Shown: one piece after another, positions 17,058-24,918 of the stretch
Layout: the number at the start of each line of letters is the position of its first letter
Numbering within the stretch: position 1 is the stretch's first letter
Assembly (NCBI RefSeq): GCF_001297015.1
Contig: NZ_LIGE01000047.1
Location: forward strand, 345,107 to 409,106
Origin: Pseudomonas sp. RIT-PI-r
GTDB taxonomy: Bacteria > Pseudomonadota > Gammaproteobacteria > Pseudomonadales > Pseudomonadaceae
Direction: 5' to 3'
Length of the DNA: 64,000 nt
The notes under the pieces: generated by a model
The model's input: the letters and a program-made list of their open reading frames with translations, nothing else
What the model was told of the DNA's origin: nothing
Database searches by the model: none
Made by a program: the position numbers and the translations under genes

Positions 17058-17714
17058 ATGACCGAGCCCTTGATTCTTCAGCCTGTTAAGCCCGCAGACG
17101 CCTGCGTGATCTGGCTGCACGGCCTCGGCGCCGATCGCTATGACTTCCTGCCCGTAGCGGAAGCCTTGCAGGAAAGCCTGTTGAGCACGCGTTTCGTGCT
17201 ACCGCAGGCGCCGACTCGTCCAGTGACGATAAATGGCGGATATGCCATGCCGAGCTGGTACGACATCAAGGCGATGAGCCCGGCGCGAGCGATTGATCGC
17301 GATGAGCTGGAAGCCTCTGCCGATCGCATCATCGAATTGATCGAAAACGAGCGCGCCAGCGGAATAGACGCCTCGCGGATTTTCCTCGCAGGGTTTTCCC
17401 AGGGTGGCGCCGTGGTCCTGCACAGCGCATTTGTGAAATGGCAGGGGCCGTTGGGCGGTGTGCTGGCGTTGTCGACGTATGCGCCGACCTTTAATGATGA
17501 GATGCAGCTTTCAGCCAGTCAGCAGCGGATTCCCGCGATATGCCTGCACGGCCAGTTTGATGGCGTGGTGCAGAACTCGATGGGACGCAGCGCCTACGAG
17601 CATTTGGTGAAGCATGGTGTCACCGTGACATGGCAGGAATACCCAATGGAGCACGAAGTGTTACCCGAGGAAATTCGCGACATTGGCGTCTGGTTGAGCG
17701 AGCGTCTGCGCTGA
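17058..17714 (+). CDS. estB: Carboxylesterase EstB (alpha/beta hydrolase)
   Basis: A 218-residue cytosolic serine esterase. The nucleophile elbow is GFSQGG with Ser114, and the other triad residues are Asp168 (GQFDGV) and His199 (PMEHE). Length and triad numbering coincide with the known P. fluorescens carboxylesterase EstB, which hydrolyses short- to medium-chain esters. The HGLGADRYDF loop supplies the oxyanion hole. The start is supported by TTGGAGCAGAC before ATG 17058. It is co-directional with rhlB 96 bases downstream, as in other Pseudomonas. Confidence 0.95.
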   Translation: MTEPLILQPVKPADACVIWLHGLGADRYDFLPVAEALQESLLSTRFVLPQAPTRPVTINGGYAMPSWYDIKAMSPARAIDRDELEASADRIIELIENERASGIDASRIFLAGFSQGGAVVLHSAFVKWQGPLGGVLALSTYAPTFNDEMQLSASQQRIPAICLHGQFDGVVQNSMGRSAYEHLVKHGVTVTWQEYPMEHEVLPEEIRDIGVWLSERLR

Positions 17715-17810
17715 TCACGCCAGCATTGCCTGTCCTTTGATCATCCCACTACGCCGCGCCCGTTTCTTGCATTACACTGGCCGGCGTACATTCCTTAACC
17801 AATTGATGAG

Positions 17811-19289
17811 ATGACCGTGCTCGAAGCACTCAAGAAAATGTTCGGTAAAAGCGAGGCTGAGCAGCTCGCGCCAGTTCCCAGTGTGCCGTCGCACGCCCCC
17901 GGTCATCGCCACGATGCGCCCCAGGCCGACCGCCCCGCTGCCGTAGCAGCACCGAAGCAAGACCCAAAACCCGTTCCGGCCGCGCCAATCGTCGCCGAGC
18001 CTGCACGCAGTGAAGAGCCGAAACCGGCCAGACCGCGTCGCGAACCGAAGCCCAAGGCTCCGGTCATTCCGTGGAAGCTCGAAGATTTCGTCGTCGAGCC
18101 ACAGGAAGGTAAAACCCGCTTTCACGATTTCAAACTGGCTCCAGAACTGATGCACGCCATTCAGGATCTGGGCTTCCCGTATTGCACGCCGATCCAGGCG
18201 CAAGTGCTGGGTTTCACCCTCGCCGGCAAAGACGCCATTGGCCGCGCGCAAACCGGTACCGGTAAAACCGCCGCGTTCCTGATCTCGATCATCACCCAAC
18301 TGTTGCAAACACCGCCGCCGAAAGAACGCTACATGGGCGAACCCCGTGCGCTGATCATCGCGCCGACCCGTGAGCTGGTGGTGCAGATCGCCAAGGACGC
18401 CGCCGACCTGACCAAGTACACCGGCCTCAACGTCATGACGTTTGTTGGCGGCATGGACTTCGACAAGCAGCTCAAGCACCTCGAAGCGCGCCACTGCGAC
18501 ATCCTCGTCGCGACCCCGGGCCGCCTGCTCGACTTCAACCAGCGTGGCGACGTGCACCTGGACATGGTCGAAGTGATGGTGCTGGACGAAGCCGACCGCA
18601 TGCTCGACATGGGATTCATCCCGCAAGTGCGGCAGATCATTCGTCAGACCCCGCCGAAAAGCGAACGCCAGACGCTGCTGTTCTCCGCGACCTTCACCGA
18701 AGACGTGATGAACCTCGCCAAGCAGTGGACGACCGATCCGTCCATCGTCGAAATCGAAATCACCAACGTCGCCAACGAAAACGTCGAGCAACATATTTAC
18801 GCCGTGGCCGGTGCCGACAAATACAAACTGCTCTACAACCTGGTCAACGACAATGGCTGGGAGCGGGTGATGGTCTTCGCCAACCGCAAGGACGAAGTCC
18901 GCCGCATCGAAGAGCGTCTGGTGCGCGACGGTGTGAACGCTGCGCAGTTGTCCGGCGACGTGCCACAACACAAACGCATTAAAACCCTGGAAGGCTTCCG
19001 CGAAGGCAAGATCCGCGTTTTGGTCGCCACCGATGTTGCCGGTCGCGGCATCCACATCGACGGCATCAGCCACGTGATCAACTTCACCCTGCCGGAAGTG
19101 CCGGACGACTACGTGCACCGCATCGGCCGTACCGGTCGTGCGGGCGCTGACGGCGTGTCGATCAGCTTCGCCGGTGAGGACGACTCCTACCAGTTGCCGT
19201 CCATCGAAGAGAAGCTCGGTCGCAAGATCAGCTGTGAAACGCCGCCGACGCACCTGTTGCGTGCGGTTGAGCGCAAACGTCCGCAGTAA
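17811..19289 (+). CDS. rhlB: DEAD-box RNA helicase RhlB
   Basis: A 492-residue ATP-dependent RNA helicase. After ~85 residues of Pro/Ala/Lys-rich low-complexity N-tail come the Q-motif region (FPYCTPIQAQ), Walker A AQTGTGKT at 146-153, DEAD at 259-262, SAT, and the C-terminal HRIGRTGRAG motif. RhlB unwinds structured RNA and can work with RNase E in the degradosome. The N-terminal extension is characteristic of Pseudomonas RhlB. ATG 17811 follows TTGATGAG. Confidence 0.93.
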   Translation: MTVLEALKKMFGKSEAEQLAPVPSVPSHAPGHRHDAPQADRPAAVAAPKQDPKPVPAAPIVAEPARSEEPKPARPRREPKPKAPVIPWKLEDFVVEPQEGKTRFHDFKLAPELMHAIQDLGFPYCTPIQAQVLGFTLAGKDAIGRAQTGTGKTAAFLISIITQLLQTPPPKERYMGEPRALIIAPTRELVVQIAKDAADLTKYTGLNVMTFVGGMDFDKQLKHLEARHCDILVATPGRLLDFNQRGDVHLDMVEVMVLDEADRMLDMGFIPQVRQIIRQTPPKSERQTLLFSATFTEDVMNLAKQWTTDPSIVEIEITNVANENVEQHIYAVAGADKYKLLYNLVNDNGWERVMVFANRKDEVRRIEERLVRDGVNAAQLSGDVPQHKRIKTLEGFREGKIRVLVATDVAGRGIHIDGISHVINFTLPEVPDDYVHRIGRTGRAGADGVSISFAGEDDSYQLPSIEEKLGRKISCETPPTHLLRAVERKRPQ

Positions 19290-19305
19290 GCGCCGTTTGA
19301 AAGCG

Positions 19306-19338
19306 AAGCGCAGCCGGCAACGGACTGCGCTTTTTTTT
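19306..19338 (+). terminator. Rho-independent terminator of rhlB
   Basis: Stem AAGCGCAG/CTGCGCTT with an 11-base loop followed by T8, 17 bases after the rhlB stop. Confidence 0.88.
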
Positions 19339-19378
19339 CGCCCGGGATTTGATCGGAGCTTGCGAGACACAACTAAAA

Positions 19379-19391
19379 GTCCATAATGGAC
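19379..19391. promoter_or_regulatory. Putative DauR operator upstream of dauB
   Basis: Perfect palindrome GTCCAT-A-ATGGAC, 33 bases before the dauB ATG. The same TCCATAWTGGA core recurs upstream of the binding-protein gene (23348-23358). DauR is known to repress dauBAR in P. aeruginosa; that this palindrome is its site is inferred. Confidence 0.65.
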
Positions 19392-19424
19392 AAATAAGTT
19401 TAAATAAAAACTCCGGAGCCTGAC

Positions 19425-20369
19425 ATGTCCAGTACGCCCTACGTGATCGACCAGCATCAGGCCCGCGAGTTATTGGCGCGTCTCGATGTGCCGCAGATCC
19501 TGCGCAAGCTGTTTCACGACCTTGCAACGGGTAACGCCGTGCAGCCGGCGCAGCAGCTGGTGGAATTCCCGCAGGGTGCTGGCGACTTCATCAATTATCT
19601 AGGCGTGCTGGCCGAGGATGGCGTTTACGGGGTCAAGACTTCGCCGTACATCGTTCGCGAGCAAGGTGCGCTGGTAACGGCGTGGACGCTGTTGATGTCG
19701 ATGAAAACCGGTCAGCCGTTGTTGCTGTGTGATGCAGGTGAACTGACCACTGCGCGTACGGCGGCGACTACAGCGGTGGCGGTTGATGCGCTCGCGCCTT
19801 TGGACGCTGAACATTTGGCGATTATTGGGAGCGGCAAGGTTGCTCAGGCGCATCTGCACTATGTGAAATCGCTGCGTGACTGGCAGAGCATCAGCCTGTA
19901 TTCGCCAAGTTTGTCCGCCGACATGCAAACTCAATCACTGTTGAAAGCCATTACGCCCAATCTGAAGATCGCTGACAGCCGTGAAGCGGCCATCGCCGAA
20001 GCTGATGTGATCATGCTCTGCACCTCCTCAGCCGGGCCGGTGATCGATCCGGCCGCGTTGAGCAAACCGACGCTGATCACCTCGATCAGCACCAACGCCC
20101 CGCGCGCCCATGAAGTCCCGCCGCAGAGTCTCAATGACATGCAGGTGTTCTGTGACTATCGTCTGACCACGCCGGGGTCGGCGGGTGAGATGTTGATTGC
20201 CAGTGAACAGCATGGCTGGAGCCAGGATTCGATTGTTGGTGACCTCGCCGACCTGCTCAGCGAGAAAGTGCAGCGCCCGGGTTACGACCGTCATGTGTTT
20301 TTCCGCTCAATCGGCTTGGGCCTGGAAGACATTGCCCTGGCCAATGCGGTTTATCACTTAACCCACTAA
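19425..20369 (+). CDS. dauB: NAD(P)H-dependent anabolic L-arginine dehydrogenase DauB
   Basis: A 314-residue protein of the ornithine cyclodeaminase / mu-crystallin superfamily. The Rossmann segment is HLAIIGSGKVAQAHLHYVKSL, and the N-terminal part contains YGVKTSPYIVREQGALVTAW. In P. aeruginosa, DauB reduces 2-ketoarginine plus ammonia to L-arginine and completes the D-to-L arginine racemization begun by DauA. The order dauB-dauA-dauR after rhlB is conserved. The putative operator at 19379 precedes it. Confidence 0.9.
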   Translation: MSSTPYVIDQHQARELLARLDVPQILRKLFHDLATGNAVQPAQQLVEFPQGAGDFINYLGVLAEDGVYGVKTSPYIVREQGALVTAWTLLMSMKTGQPLLLCDAGELTTARTAATTAVAVDALAPLDAEHLAIIGSGKVAQAHLHYVKSLRDWQSISLYSPSLSADMQTQSLLKAITPNLKIADSREAAIAEADVIMLCTSSAGPVIDPAALSKPTLITSISTNAPRAHEVPPQSLNDMQVFCDYRLTTPGSAGEMLIASEQHGWSQDSIVGDLADLLSEKVQRPGYDRHVFFRSIGLGLEDIALANAVYHLTH

Positions 20370-20384
20370 CACCAAAAATCCCTT

Positions 20385-20472
20385 GTGGGAGCGAGCCTGC
20401 TCGCGAATGCGGTCTGACATTCACCGAAGATGTCGACTGATACGCCGCTTTCGCGAGCAGGCTCGCTCCCAC
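20385..20472. repeat. REP doublet, family A
   Basis: Arms GTGGGAGCGAGCCTGCTCGC and GCGAGCAGGCTCGCTCCCAC, inside the dauBAR operon between dauB and dauA. Confidence 0.93.
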
Positions 20473-20519
20473 AGGGGACTAGCGAACGCCTTGATATTGC
20501 GTACTCACTGGAGAACCTC

Positions 20520-21647
20520 ATGAGCCAGGCAGATTTCATCATCATCGGCGGCGGGATTGCCGGCGCTTCCACTGGTTTCTGGCTGTCGCCCCACGCCAAA
20601 GTCATCGTGCTCGAGCGCGAATCCCATCCGGCCTATCACTCCACCGGCCGCTCCGCTGCGCTGTTCACCGCCGCCTACGGCACACCGCAAGTGCGCGCAC
20701 TGACCCAGGCCAGCCGTGAGTTTTTCGATCATCCGCCCGCCGGTTTCTGCGAACATCCATTGCTGACCCCACGCGGCGAAATGACCGTCGATTTCACCGG
20801 TGACCCCGCCGAACTCAACAACCAATACCTCAGCGCCAAAGCCACAGTCCCTGAGATGCAGTTGCTCACTGCCGACGAAGCCTGCGCGCGGCTACCGATC
20901 CTGCGCCGGGAAAAAGTCCACGGCGCGATCTACGATCCAAGTGCCAGCGACATCGACACCGACGCCTTGCATCAGGGCTACCTGCGTGGCATTCGTCGCA
21001 ATAACGGTGAAGTCCACACCGAGTGCGAAGTGCTCGGCCTGAGCCGCGACGCCGACGGCCTCTGGCAGGTGCAAACCAACGGCCAGACTTTCAGCGCACC
21101 GATGATCATCAACGCCGCCGGCGCCTGGGCGGACAAGATCGGCGCACTGGCCGGCGCCAAGCCGCTGGGCCTGCAGCCGAAACGCCGCGCCGCGTTCATC
21201 TTCGCCGGCCCCGAAGGCGTCGACATTCATCACTGGCCGATGCTGGTCAGCCTCGATGAGTCCTTCTATATGAAGCCCGACGCCGGCATGTTCCTCGGCT
21301 CGCCGGCCAACGCCGACCCAGTCGAACCTCACGACGTGCAACCGGAAGAACTGGACATCGCCATGGGCATTTACCAGATCGAAGAGGCCACCACGCTGAC
21401 CATCCGCCGCCCGACCCGCACCTGGGCCGGTCTGCGCAGTTTTGTCGCCGACGGCGATCTGCTCAGCGGTTTTGATCAACAGGTGCCGGGGTTGTTCTGG
21501 GTCGCCGCGCAAGGTGGCTACGGCATTCAGACTTCGCCGGCAATGGGCCAGGCCAGCGCGGCGTTGGTGCGTGGCGAGCCCCTGCCCGAGCACTTGCGCA
21601 ACTTCGGCCTGAGCAGCGCCATGCTCGCCCCGGCCCGCCTCGCCTGA
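20520..21647 (+). CDS. dauA: FAD-dependent catabolic D-arginine dehydrogenase DauA
   Basis: A 375-residue flavoenzyme of the DAO family. The FAD-binding GxGxxG is at residues 10-15 (IIIGGGIAGAS), followed by the ESHPAYHSTGRSAALF loop and a C-terminal GGYGIQTSPAMG that contacts the flavin. It oxidises D-arginine and other D-amino acids to imino acids without using O2. ATG 20520 (MSQADFIII) follows GGAGAACCTC. An upstream in-frame ATG at 20430 lies in the REP doublet and is rejected. Confidence 0.93.
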   Translation: MSQADFIIIGGGIAGASTGFWLSPHAKVIVLERESHPAYHSTGRSAALFTAAYGTPQVRALTQASREFFDHPPAGFCEHPLLTPRGEMTVDFTGDPAELNNQYLSAKATVPEMQLLTADEACARLPILRREKVHGAIYDPSASDIDTDALHQGYLRGIRRNNGEVHTECEVLGLSRDADGLWQVQTNGQTFSAPMIINAAGAWADKIGALAGAKPLGLQPKRRAAFIFAGPEGVDIHHWPMLVSLDESFYMKPDAGMFLGSPANADPVEPHDVQPEELDIAMGIYQIEEATTLTIRRPTRTWAGLRSFVADGDLLSGFDQQVPGLFWVAAQGGYGIQTSPAMGQASAALVRGEPLPEHLRNFGLSSAMLAPARLA

Positions 21648-21741
21648 TCGCCCCATCCGGATGACGCGCCCAACGGATTGCGGCACACTCGCAGCGCCTC
21701 CTGATCACGGAGGCGTTGACGCTGCCTGGAGTTCCACTGTC

Positions 21742-22368
21742 ATGACCGCCCCTGAATTCGACCCGGCCCTGGATAACTTCCGTGCCATCGCCGATGCCAT
21801 CGCCACGCTGTTCTTTCCGCACGCCGAAGTGGTGCTGCACGATCTGCGCACGCAGAAGGTCGATTACATCGCCAACAACCTGTCCAAGCGCGAGATCGGT
21901 GACGACTCATCGCTGGAAGACATGCTCAGCGAAGATGTCAGCGACAGGAACATCGGCCCGTACGAGAAGCTCAACTGGGACGGTCAGAAGATTCGTAGCC
22001 TGAGCAGCGTCCTGCGCGACAGCGAAGGCCTGCCACTGGCGGTGCTGTGCATCAACCTGAATATTTCGTTGTTCGAGAATGCCAAGGCTGCGCTGGACCT
22101 GTTCCTGTCGCCGAGCAAACTGATCCCGCAACCGGATTCCCTGTTTCGTGATGACTGGCAGGAACGCATCAACACCTTCCTCCATGCCTGGCTGCGCGAG
22201 CGGCAACTGAGCCTGAATGTGCTGACCCGCGATCACAAACGGGAGCTGGTGCTGGCACTGCACGCCGAAGGCGCGTTCAAGGGCAAGAGCGCCTCGAACT
22301 ATGTGGCCAATGTGCTGAACATGGGGCGGGCGACGGTGTACAAGCATTTGAAGGAAATGAAGGGCTAG
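21742..22368 (+). CDS. dauR: Transcriptional regulator DauR
   Basis: A 208-residue YheO-like regulator: an N-terminal PAS-like domain (FFPHAEVVLHDLRTQKVDYIANNLSKREIGDDS) and a C-terminal HTH (LVLALHAEGAFKGKSASNYVANVLNMGRATVYKHLKEM). DauR represses dauBAR and is released by arginine metabolites in P. aeruginosa. ATG 21742 is preferred to an upstream in-frame ATG at 21661. It follows dauA by 94 bases and is probably co-transcribed. Confidence 0.9.
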   Translation: MTAPEFDPALDNFRAIADAIATLFFPHAEVVLHDLRTQKVDYIANNLSKREIGDDSSLEDMLSEDVSDRNIGPYEKLNWDGQKIRSLSSVLRDSEGLPLAVLCINLNISLFENAKAALDLFLSPSKLIPQPDSLFRDDWQERINTFLHAWLRERQLSLNVLTRDHKRELVLALHAEGAFKGKSASNYVANVLNMGRATVYKHLKEMKG

Positions 22369-22393
22369 AGATTTGCGGTGATTGAACCGACCC

Positions 22394-22484
22394 CATCGCT
22401 GGCAAGCCAGCTCCCACAGTTTTTTTGTTGCACACAACATCTGTGTACGACTCAATCACTGTGGGAGCTGGCTTGCCAGCGATG
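22394..22484. repeat. REP doublet, family C
   Basis: Arms CATCGCTGGCAAGCCAGCTC and GAGCTGGCTTGCCAGCGATG around a ~50-base loop. This is the only copy of this family in the window. It lies between the convergent dauR and binding-protein genes. Confidence 0.92.
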
Positions 22485-22492
22485 ACGGACTA

Positions 22493-23269
22493 TCAGTCGC
22501 CGTAAATGTCGGACTTGAAATACTTCTCGGAAATCTTCTGGTACTCGCCACTCGCGCGAATACCATCAATCGCGCCATTCAACTGGCTGACCAATTCAGT
22601 ATTGCCTTTGCGCACCGCAATCCCGGCGCCCTCGCCGACGTACTTCGGATCCTTCAACTCAGGCCCGACAAACGCATAACCCTTGCCACGCGGCATCGAC
22701 AAAAAGTCGTTCAACGGAATGGTATCGGCAAAAATCGCATCGAGGCGCCCCGCCGCCAGGTCCATGTAGATCTCTTCGTTGTTACTGTAGCGCTTGACGT
22801 TGATGCCCTTCGGTTCGAACACCTCGGTGGCGTAACGATCAGTAGTCGTTGCGCGCTGCACGCCGACGTTCTTGCCCTTGAGGCTGGCGTATTGATCATC
22901 AACCGTGGCGCCTTCCTTCATCACCAGACGCGACGAAGTGAAGTAGTACTTGTGGGTAAAATCCACCGACTTCTTGCGGTCTTCGTTGATCGTCATCGAC
23001 GACAGCGCCATGTCGATCTTCTTCACTTTCAGCGAAGGAATCAGACCGTCGAACTCACCTTCGACCCACACGCACTTGACCTTCATCTGCGCGCACAGGG
23101 CGTTGCCGATGTCGTAGTCGAAACCGACGATTTCGCCCTTGTCGGTTTTCGACGCGAATGGCGGGTAAGCGGCTTCAATGCCGATGCGCAGGGTTTGTTC
23201 GGCGGCGAACGCGCTGGCGCAGGACAACAGGCTGAGGGCCAGACCGGTGATGAGGGGGAGTTTCTTCAT
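22493..23269 (-). CDS. Basic-amino-acid ABC transporter binding protein
   Basis: A 258-residue periplasmic binding protein with a Sec signal peptide (MKKLPLITGLALSLLSCASA, cleaved after AFA near residue 22). Its mature start is EQTLRIGIEAAYPPFASKTDKGEIVGFDYDIGNALC, typical of the lysine/arginine/ornithine (ArgT/ArtJ/AotJ) group. No permease or ATPase is adjacent, so it must share a membrane complex encoded elsewhere. Its position by dauBAR and the shared operator suggest that D/L-arginine is the ligand. Confidence 0.9.
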   Translation of the reverse strand: MKKLPLITGLALSLLSCASAFAAEQTLRIGIEAAYPPFASKTDKGEIVGFDYDIGNALCAQMKVKCVWVEGEFDGLIPSLKVKKIDMALSSMTINEDRKKSVDFTHKYYFTSSRLVMKEGATVDDQYASLKGKNVGVQRATTTDRYATEVFEPKGINVKRYSNNEEIYMDLAAGRLDAIFADTIPLNDFLSMPRGKGYAFVGPELKDPKYVGEGAGIAVRKGNTELVSQLNGAIDGIRASGEYQKISEKYFKSDIYGD

Positions 23270-23347
23270 GTTCGTTCTCTCGCGGGTTGTTGTTGGTTTG
23301 GCAAGAAAGAGCTGAAACGGAGGGAGATACTTTTTTGTACTTATAAA

Positions 23348-23358
23348 TCCATATTGGA
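23348..23358. promoter_or_regulatory. Putative DauR operator upstream of the binding-protein gene
   Basis: TCCATATTGGA, with flanking ATAA/TTAT symmetry, 78 bases upstream of the ATG. It matches the dauB operator core. Confidence 0.6.
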
Positions 23359-23418
23359 CTTATATGTATAGGCAGTCAATCAGGCAAAGACAGAGGTTTT
23401 TGGTGTTGCAGATGACGT

Positions 23419-23486
23419 CATCGCGAGCAGGCTCACTCCTACAGGGGGAACGCATTCCAATTGTAGGAGTGAGCCTGCTCGCGATG
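23419..23486. repeat. REP doublet, family A, short loop
   Basis: CATCGCGAGCAGGCTCACTC and GAGTGAGCCTGCTCGCGATG arms, tail-to-tail compared with most other copies. It lies between moaE and the binding-protein promoter. Confidence 0.9.
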
Positions 23487-23510
23487 GCTGACTAGAGGGC
23501 GACTCAGGGT

Positions 23511-23963
23511 TTATTTCTTCCAGCGATCCGCAGCCGCATGATCGCTGTCCCGCCCCTCAACCCAACGCGGCCCGTCACTGGTGTTTTCCTTCTTCCAGAA
23601 CGGCGCACGGGTTTTCAGGTAGTCCATCACAAAGGCGCAGGCATCGAACGCGGCCTGGCGATGGGCACTGGCGGCGCCGACAAACACAATCGGTTCACCC
23701 GGCTCCAGCGCGCCGATGCGATGCAGCACTTCGAGCTTCAACAGCGGCCAGCGCTGCTCGGCTTCGATGACGATCTTGCCGAGGGCTTTTTCGGTCATGC
23801 CTGGATAGTGCTCAAGGAACATTCCCGCCACATCCAGTCCATCGTTGAAGTCGCGCACATAGCCGACAAAACTCACTACCGCGCCGACGCCGACATTGGC
23901 CGCATGCATCGCGTTGACTTCAGCGCCGGGATCGAACGGCGTGGCCTGCACACGAATCGTCAT
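23511..23963 (-). CDS. moaE: Molybdopterin synthase catalytic subunit
   Basis: A 150-residue MoaE: VGAVVSFVGYVRDFNDG near the start, LEHYPGMTEKAL, the active-site stretch VGAASAHRQAAFDACAFVMDYLKTRAPFWKKE with the conserved lysines, and WVEGRDSD at the end. With MoaD it inserts two sulfurs into cyclic pyranopterin monophosphate. It is the last gene of moaC-moaD-moaE, 3 bases after moaD. Confidence 0.96.
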   Translation of the reverse strand: MTIRVQATPFDPGAEVNAMHAANVGVGAVVSFVGYVRDFNDGLDVAGMFLEHYPGMTEKALGKIVIEAEQRWPLLKLEVLHRIGALEPGEPIVFVGAASAHRQAAFDACAFVMDYLKTRAPFWKKENTSDGPRWVEGRDSDHAAADRWKK

Positions 23964-23966
23964 GGC

Positions 23967-24209
23967 TCAGCCTCCGGTCACGGTAGGGAAGAACGCCACT
24001 TCGTCGCCATCGACCACCGGCTCGTCGAGCTGGCAGAGGTCTTCGTTGCGCGCGCACATCAGGTTCTGCTCGCTCAGTACTTCAGCGCCATCACGTTTCG
24101 CCAGCAATGCGCGCACGTCTTCAACGGTGGCGAAATCGCCTTCAACGTTCACCGAATCGACGCCCAGCGCTTCACGGTAACGGGCAAAAAACTTCACGGT
24201 CAGGTTCAT
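23967..24209 (-). CDS. moaD: Molybdopterin synthase sulfur carrier subunit
   Basis: An 80-residue ubiquitin-like protein starting MNLTVKFFARYREALG and ending in VTGG, the C-terminal Gly-Gly that is thiocarboxylated. The start ATG 24209 overlaps the moaC stop by 4 bases, which shows translational coupling. A longer upstream frame is rejected. Confidence 0.95.
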   Translation of the reverse strand: MNLTVKFFARYREALGVDSVNVEGDFATVEDVRALLAKRDGAEVLSEQNLMCARNEDLCQLDEPVVDGDEVAFFPTVTGG

Positions 24210-24679
24210 GGCTGCTCCGCTTGAAAGTGCCCGCTCTTGCCGCCGACCTTTTCCAGCAGACGCACGCTTTCGATGGTCATGCCGCGATCCACGGCTTTGC
24301 ACATGTCGTAGATGGTCAGGGCGGCGACGCTGGCGGCGGTCAGCGCTTCCATCTCGACGCCGGTCTGCCCGGACAGCTTGCAGCGGGCGACGATGCGCAC
24401 CGCGTCTTCACCTTCGGCGCTGAGTTCGACTTTGACGCCAGTGAGCAGCAGCGGGTGGCACAGAGGAATCAGATCGCTGGTTTTCTTCGCCGCTTGAATG
24501 CCGGCAATGCGCGCCACGGCGAACACGTCACCCTTGGGATGGCCGCCGCTGACGATCATCTGCAGGGTTTCGGGGAGCATGCGCACCAGCGCTTGGGCCG
24601 TCGCTTCACGGAACGTCACGGCTTTTTCGGTGACGTCGACCATGTTGGCGCGACCTTGGGAATCGAGATGAGTCAGCAC
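24206..24679 (-). CDS. moaC: Cyclic pyranopterin monophosphate synthase
   Basis: A 157-residue MoaC. Conserved segments are MVDVTEKAVTFREA, KGDVFAVARIAGIQAAKKTSDLIPLCHPLLL (active-site loop), GVEMEALTAASVAALTIYDMCKAVD and GKSGHF. It converts the MoaA product to cPMP, the first stable molybdopterin precursor. It is first in the moaCDE operon; no moaA or moaB is nearby. Confidence 0.96.
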   Translation of the reverse strand: MLTHLDSQGRANMVDVTEKAVTFREATAQALVRMLPETLQMIVSGGHPKGDVFAVARIAGIQAAKKTSDLIPLCHPLLLTGVKVELSAEGEDAVRIVARCKLSGQTGVEMEALTAASVAALTIYDMCKAVDRGMTIESVRLLEKVGGKSGHFQAEQP

Positions 24680-24765
24680 GGGATTACTCCTGATCAGGAG
24701 CGGGGATTGTAAACCTGCGGGTCAAATTTCTGCGAGTGAGATTACCGTCACCCCGCAAATCCCCT

Positions 24766-24853
24766 GTAGGAGTGAGCCTGCTCGCGATAGCGGTGTGTCA
24801 GCCAACACTCATGTTGAATGTCACACCGCTATCGCGAGCAGGCTCACTCCTAC
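24766..24853. repeat. REP doublet, family A
   Basis: GTAGGAGTGAGCCTGCTCGC arms with a CGGTGTG/CACACCG inner stem, between phoH and moaC. Confidence 0.93.
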
Positions 24854-24874
24854 AATGGTTTTGTGTTCAGGCAT

Positions 24875-24908
24875 AAAAAACCGGGCGGCTGTTGGGCCGC
24901 CCGGTTTT
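24875..24908 (-). terminator. Rho-independent terminator of the PhoH gene
   Basis: 9-bp perfect stem CCGGGCGGC/GCCGCCCGG with a T6 tract on the minus strand (AAAAAA at 24875-24880), 11 bases after the gene's stop. Confidence 0.88.
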
Positions 24909-24918
24909 GGGTGAAGGG

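Noticed and set aside
17772..19457. 561-residue open frame antisense to rhlB
   Set aside because: Composition shadow of rhlB that extends through its terminator into dauB.
23419..23486. REP doublet considered as a terminator for moaE
   Set aside because: It is a hairpin but lacks a T-tract, and the same sequence occurs in many non-terminator positions. Recorded as a repeat only.
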